Shown: positions 57,973-64,000 of the stretch, one piece after another
How positions within the stretch are numbered: the stretch's first letter is position 1
Layout: the number at the start of each line of letters is the position of its first letter
Assembly (NCBI GenBank): GCA_023238725.1
Contig: CM041546.1
Location: 11,778,028 to 11,842,027, forward strand
Direction of reading: 5' to 3'
Origin: Scortum barcoo
Taxonomy: Eukaryota; Chordata; Actinopteri; Centrarchiformes; Terapontidae
DNA length: 64,000 nucleotides
The notes under the pieces: generated by a model
The model's input: only the letters and a program-made list of their open reading frames with translations
What the model was told of the DNA's origin: nothing
Database searches by the model: none
Made by a program: the position numbers and the translations under genes

Positions 57973-60900
57973 GTGTGTGTGCGCACGTGTGCGCATGTGT
58001 TTGCCTGTTTATGCGTGTGTGTCCCTTGGCTTTCCAGCGGGTCACATTAGGGATAGAGTTGCATAGAAGTGGGTCAGCCAGTGCCACCAGGGAGTCTTGC
58101 CAGTTCCCTGCTCCCTCTCATGCTGAAACTAACTAAAGGCCAACACAAACACACAAACCTTAGTTGTGTGCATGTGTGTGATCAGCATATGTGCATGGCA
58201 TGCATTGTTTATGAGCAATAATTGTTGCTGTGTGTGTGTTTCGGTCCAGGCACAGAGTGTGATCTTTGCTGTTTGTTATTCATTGATATACCTTGCCCTC
58301 AACGTGTTCACTGTACTTTGAATTCTTGTAAATAGCTTTGCTGGAAAATAGTGTAAAGCTGTGAAGGCAAGAAGAGCAGCAAGCCTAAGCTATGGCGCAG
58401 TATATTTAGAGAGCATATAGGGCCTCTACAGATGATTCACAGCCTGTCACACTCAGTGTGTCTCAGCTGGATGGACACACTGTTTCTGCTGGCTTAATGA
58501 TAAGGAAATAGGATTTAGCCCAGTATTCAGCAGAGGTTTATTTCATCTCCTCACTGCAGTCTCTTGTTTTCTCCATTGGTTCTCCTCTGACGAGGAATTA
58601 ATGGTCTATTTCTGTTCTCAGTTTGCTTGCCTATGTCCCTGCATTGTTCAGTTGAGATGAGATCATGAGGTAATAAGTAGACAGGAGTATAAGCATAGTC
58701 CAAGACTGAATTATAGCACAATATGGCAGAGATCACACTTAACTTCCATCCAATACAAATAGAAGCTGCTGCTCCAAATGAAGTCGTTCTCAGGCTGTCA
58801 GATAATGTCTAAAAGCTCTTCTCTAACAATGCAGAGGTCTTGTGGACATAGCCTATACCCACTTTCCTCTGCCACTGGCCAGGTGTGCATAGGTGTGAAA
58901 ATTGGCAGGGTTTCGAGTGGTCGGCAGCAAACACCAATCTGTATTTATTATTTACACAGCCTCTTCTTCCACAGTATTGACTGCGTGACCGCTCACAATA
59001 AATAGGTTTGTAGAAGAAATCAAATATGTGATGCATGATTGTGGATTGGAATGAATAAATGTTTTGAAGATGCGAGTCTCAACTTGAAAGCAAACTAATG
59101 ACGAGTTCCTCATGAGATCCTGTAGAGAATAGGGCAGAAATGCCATCAGCATTTAAAATGATTAACCGATATGAGGCAAAACATAATACTGGATGAAGAG
59201 AATACAGAGCTTTATTGCTTCTTGATTTCCTTGGTTTTATGAGATGCTATGAACTTTGTTTTTGTGGTTTACTCATCGAATCTCAAAACAGCTCTCAAAA
59301 CTGACTGCACCACTTACCCAGCACCAAACGACAGACGGAGTTGGTGACTAGCTGAAGTAGCGCGAATAGTTTGCCAAATCGATCTAAAAGTTAATATGTC
59401 AGTGTTGTGTTGACAGTTTTCCCCAAGTGGCCAAAATGTTCAGTTACAGCAGGTATAAGAACAAAGCCAAATTTGTGAACAGGAATGGCCAATCCTAATG
59501 GTGCAGATCAGCGATAACTACACAAATCAAAAAGCCGAGAGGCAGCTGGGATACAGTGGCTGGGGACCGTGTGAGATGAGTGCCAGTTTTTGGGACATGA
59601 ATATTATGCAGGCGAGTAAAATGCACACAAATCTGGCTTTTGTGAAGGGAAAGAAAAGCAGATGCCAATGTGTAAGCAGGACATGCATTGTCGATGTTAA
59701 AACCTCCTTTGATTTGTGTTGTCAGGATAACATCCGAATCCTATTTTTCCCACCTTCCTTTTCCACCTCGACATGTCAATGCAACTTTGTTAGCTTGAAC
59801 GAAATCCAATTGGCTCCACAGTTGCAATTGACTTGTTGTTGCATGTGGAAGTGGTTTCTACTTCGTACTTCTAGTCACCCTCTGGCGTGGTTGACTTCAT
59901 AGATGGTTCCTGTGCTTGGATAGTAATAAGCCTTAAGAGGCACCTTGAACACCTGAACAGTGTGAAATACCTATGGCTCAGCCTGGTGGCATTGAGTAGC
60001 CCTATCCACTGTTCTCAGCTAAGCTCCTCCAACAATCCCCGTCTTTGTAAGAATGTGCTGTTCGTGTGTCCGTATGTTGCTCACAGCATCTGTTTCAGTC
60101 TGAGATATGACCCGACAGGAAAAGACGTAGTTTCCATGGCGACAGCGCTGCTCCTTACTCACCTCCCTCCCCCCACACCCGCCATAGGAGGAAGTGGAAT
60201 ATGTCCAATTTCTGCTGACTCTTGGAGAAACAATTGTGTGACACACACTAACACACAGATGTCTCTCCTCAGTCTGGCCTGGAGTGATTGTTTGTATGCC
60301 TTTTTTCATGTGTTTGTTTGGGAGTATATGTTGGCTTCTCTATCCTACTCAAACACCTTTTTTGTTTGTTTTTGTTTAAATCTCAGGAAGAATAGTACTT
60401 TATACAGTGAATGTCACTTATTGGAAGGACATTTTGTGTGTGAATGGTAGTGTTGCTAAGGTACATTCTTCTGATCTCTGTAGGGATGTTTGTCCTCTGT
60501 ACTTGACCCAATGTCACTGTTTAGGAACAGCAGGCAGCCACAGTCCAGTACACGAGGGATTCACTCCAATTCTGAAGCCAGGGTCTTGGTCAAGGACAGT
60601 GGCTAGAGTACTACCTACTGTAGACTGCCTGTCACCACCAGTCAGCCTTAGCAGTAGGTTAATAGTCAGGTTCAAACCCAGGAACGCTTTACCATGCGGT
60701 GACACCATACCACCATATTCACAGAGCTGCTAAGTCATGAATGCCCAGAGAGGATTTAGAGAGATTTACGACTCAGGTGTCACTTCCTTCATCCGAAAAA
60801 AAGAGAACCGTGTTTGTACCTGGGTGACATTTCTCAATTTGTCTTTGCAGTGTTTTCACATGCAGACTGCTTAAAGCAAGAAACAATTAAAAGATGGACC

Positions 60901-62392
60901 TTACTGTAGAAAAAGTCATACATGATTCTGATTAGCATTGTCAATTATTAAGATTTAAGTCAAACCTGTGATCAACTGTTGGATAAAAATATTATTATTT
61001 ATCACATACCCATTCGAGGTAAGGGAAGAGGTGAAAGGACGGCTGGATTAGGATCGGATATTCTCCCTTTACTTGGTTGCTCTCAATACCAGTGAAGGGA
61101 AAATATCCAAATGAATAGCTGAAGTTACTGGCACGCATATCAGTTTTGATATGATCTCCCAGATACACTAGATAGACGAGCAGTGAGGGAGTTCACGCAG
61201 CTTTTATTTAATTGTCCAGGGTTGCTTCCAATTAGTCACTGTGAATGAAAACAAATGCAGTGGTGTAAATCTTTTCCACAAAGAGAAGAAATCAAAAGTG
61301 TGACTTCAGATTGTTAAATGTTGCAAACATGACCGCAGACAAAATGTAAAAGCATTCCTGTTTGTTGGATACGATGGGAAGAGAACAAGAGGAGGACAGA
61401 AAGGACAGATCCCTGCTGTTGCAGCTCTGCACTCTGTCTTAGTTGTGTGACAGAACGAGCTTTCTGCCCCAGGCTCACCCCGACCAAGGTGTAGCACTCC
61501 CCTCTGGGCCCGCATACCCACAGCCATCCATCTCTAGCTCTTATCTGCTACCATGCTGCTACTCGGACTGTCTGCGTGCATGTGTGTGGGTCTGTGTGTC
61601 TGAGGGTTCTTTGAGTGGTGGTGTTCTGGCCCGGTCACACCGATAGCCATATCATCAGTTACTCCTGGCTGAAGGACTGCAGAACAACAGACCCATTGTT
61701 TTTTTTCTGTGTGTGTATGCGTGGGCGCCTATGCTAAGCCATCATAAATTGCATTTCCACAAGCCACAAATGTCAGACGCACTGTGCTCACGTATCTTAG
61801 AAATGTGTGTTTGTGTGTGTGTGTTGTATGTGCTGCAGTGTAATCTGTCAGAGGCTGGGATGTGGGTCAGTGTGGCTGCAGCTCTGCGGGAAGAGACGGC
61901 AGCAGGATACTGCCTCTGTACTTACTGTAGGGGGAATAGCCTGGGGGGGGGGGGGAAGAAAAATTTCACAAAAATGCAAACTAAAGCAGGAGCCAGTCTG
62001 CACTTGAGATTTGCCTTTTTTATTTTGTTCATTTTCACATACCCTGAAAACCCAGCGCTTTTGGCTGTTTTAGTATTTCTAGCCTTTTTTTGTTTCTCTC
62101 TATGTGCTTAGATAGATGGGTTCAAAATATTCAAACACGGGCATCCAAAATTGTGCTTGGTGCTATCCTTATTAGAAAAAGGTCTACAGGGGCATAGTGA
62201 TAGAAATAGAGATGAAAATCTGTGTGACTTCTTAATAAAGCTCGATTGGAAAGAGGATGGCCAGATTAGTCATGCCTGGGGCTCATAGTGGATTTCACCT
62301 GCAGTCATTAAGCCAGAGTTATTGCTGAACATTTGGAACTCACAATGAAAGAGCTTATTGGAGTTTATGTAGTGTGAGTGTGTGTGACGAGG

Positions 62393-62430
<38 letters not shown>

Positions 62431-64000
62431 TTTGTGCGTGAAGGGGCTATTGACCTCATGACGGGGCTGCTTAAATGAAATATTGATGGCGCTAGCTAGC
62501 TTGGGTAGGGTGCGTGTGTGTGTGTGTCAAAGTTGAATGTGTATATTTAGAACTTTTAGAACCCGGTGATTGATTGTGCATTTTTCAGCAGCCAATAGGC
62601 TATTAAGTGTCTGTTTTTTTAAAATTTGGTCTCATAGATCAAACCACTTGGACTGGCCCAGCAGTGTTAAAAAGTTATATTAATGAGGACCGAGCATGTC
62701 AACAGACAGGTAGGTTACGTGATGATGACGGCCAGTGACAGCAGTTATTAGAGGAAGTCTTTATTTGTTCACAGGTGGTAAAGAAGTAAAATGTCGGTCT
62801 TTCCTGTGAAAGAACTACAGATTGGCTTTTTGTTGAAGGTTGTAGATATTAGACACACTTGCAAGTGATTCAGCAGTTCTATTTGGTCTCCAGATATCTC
62901 CTGCACATGTATCCTGTCACCCTAACTCCAGGCCTGAAGTTCTCTAAACCTAAAAACACTTATTTTGCAACTTTGTTAAGTGCTACGTGGCGAATAAAGT
63001 TTAGGATCATTAATGTTATTGCAGTGTATGCAGCTAAAACCCAACTTCTGTTGTACATAAAATGTGTTAAATCTACACTTTGCCACAAGATCGCAGATTG
63101 CATGCTGCGTAGAATTGCTAGGAAGTCTGTCCTGGATTGGGAATGTAGCTGGGAGCGTTGGAGCACACAGCTGGGGGCACACACACACTTAAGTTTGATC
63201 CTGTTAACACGGCTGCTAGCCAGAGCTTGGAGATATGGAGGACCGAGAACAAATCACAAGCCTCCAGATGTCACCAAGACACACACTGGGAAAGTTTGGG
63301 TTAAATCTGTTTTGTGTAATCACACAGGACACGGAGGAGGGAAGGTAGTGAGTATGTGTGTATCGTCATCACCGTCATGCCTGGTAGCAGTGGTCTAGTG
63401 GCCTGCTGCTGTGTTTCTTGTGCTCTCCGTAAACAGGAAACAGATCTCTCTCTTTCTGCCTGTGACTCTCTCCTTTCATCTGTCCTTTTCTGTCCGTCCT
63501 TTGGTCCCTCGCACTTCCTCTTCCTACTCCCCCCTTTGAGTACATACAGTTTATCTAGAAAGTGACAGGTCCCCAGCTCCCAGAGCACATCCTTATTATG
63601 GAAAGCAAAGCAGGCTGTTGTGTGAGCTGTTTCATCCAGGATAAATGTGACATAGTATCGCGTCCAGCTCCTTCTTACCTATTTTCGCCTTGCTCTATTC
63701 CTGGCATTCCTGTTTTTCCTCCCTGGGCTTCCCCTGGAAAGCTGTCAGAAATTGTGAGCTACAGCTACAGTTGCCTGTGATACTGTTGTTGTCATCTTTT
63801 GTTGCCTTTCCTCTAGTCCCTATTTAGCATGGATTTGCAGTCTTTGCGTGCATGAGGTGCTGCAGGCCCCTCAGGGCCTTCCTTTCCCACACCACTGGAG
63901 ACGTGAGGTGTTTGACACGGCAGGAGGTCGAAGCGAGGGCTGGAAGTAGGTGGAGGCGAGGTGCTGTTGGTGCAGGATTGGCACAGCAGTGTTTGTTGTT

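Larger units (their letters stand above)
54058..64000 (+). other. Probable long first intron, microsatellite rich
   Basis: After the donor at 54058 no coding exon with recognised homology appears. Contents: (TG)45 at 57879-57968, a T-run at 56515-56528, a G13 run at 61943-61955, TG tracts at 62395-62430 and 62512-62527, and CA-rich DNA near 56280. Small frames are chance or microsatellite-driven. Confidence 0.5.

Noticed and set aside
57749..58087. His/Thr and Cys/Val frames
   Set aside because: Encoded by the (TG)45 tract.
54058..64000. Search for galnt1 coding exons, microRNA hairpins or tRNA genes
   Set aside because: No sequence resembling a GalNAc-transferase exon, no B-box type GGTTCGAATCC and no convincing miRNA stem was seen.
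1..64000. CRISPR arrays, bacterial operons, ribosome binding sites
   Set aside because: The window is vertebrate nuclear DNA; the only regular repeats are microsatellites and transposon-derived.

Overview
The window reads as teleost (probably percomorph) nuclear DNA. Support: two spliced vertebrate-type genes with GT-AG introns, a fish-style Ty3/Gypsy retrotransposon, Tc1 and L1/Tx1-like relics, several dispersed repeats typical of fish, and very dense CA/TG microsatellites. Most of the 64 kb is non-coding.

Layout. 1-7574: an almost full-length Ty3/Gypsy element; its 5' LTR is cut by the window edge, then come PBS, gag, a -1 frameshift signal, pol, PPT and a complete 3' LTR. The visible LTR parts are identical, yet pol is broken by several same-direction frame changes. 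7.6-32.5 kb: intergenic DNA with microsatellites, dispersed repeats, a 54-bp near-perfect hairpin at 25.4-25.6 kb, a cluster of nuclear-receptor half sites, two degenerate repeat arrays and one unexplained 234-codon ORF. 32.7-34.7 kb, minus strand: a complete five-exon ino80c (202 aa), with an ETS-type promoter at 34.79-34.84 kb. 35.4-43.9 kb: transposon relics (Tc1-like, Gypsy, L1/Tx1-like) around the first SUN copy. 36.0-38.9 kb and 43.9-46.9 kb, both minus strand: a tandem duplication carrying SUN-domain genes. Copy B (44938-46844) is complete with eight coding exons and 363 aa. Copy A (37271-38883) keeps exons 1-6, lost exons 7-8 and has a frame-swapped exon 2. An exon 2 fragment of a third copy (C) lies at 38936-39063. 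47-53.4 kb: intergenic, with a diverged 240-bp non-coding duplicate pair. 53.5-54.06 kb: a GC-rich promoter and non-coding first exon on the plus strand, ending in a strong splice donor. The last 10 kb looks like its long first intron. By the INO80C-GALNT1 head-to-head order known in human, this gene may be galnt1; that is inference only.

How the genes relate. ino80c encodes a subunit of the INO80 chromatin remodeller. The SUN genes encode inner-nuclear-membrane proteins of the SUN3-like type that pair with KASH proteins. They share no evident pathway; the local story is expansion and decay of a SUN array, helped by repeats, between two housekeeping genes.
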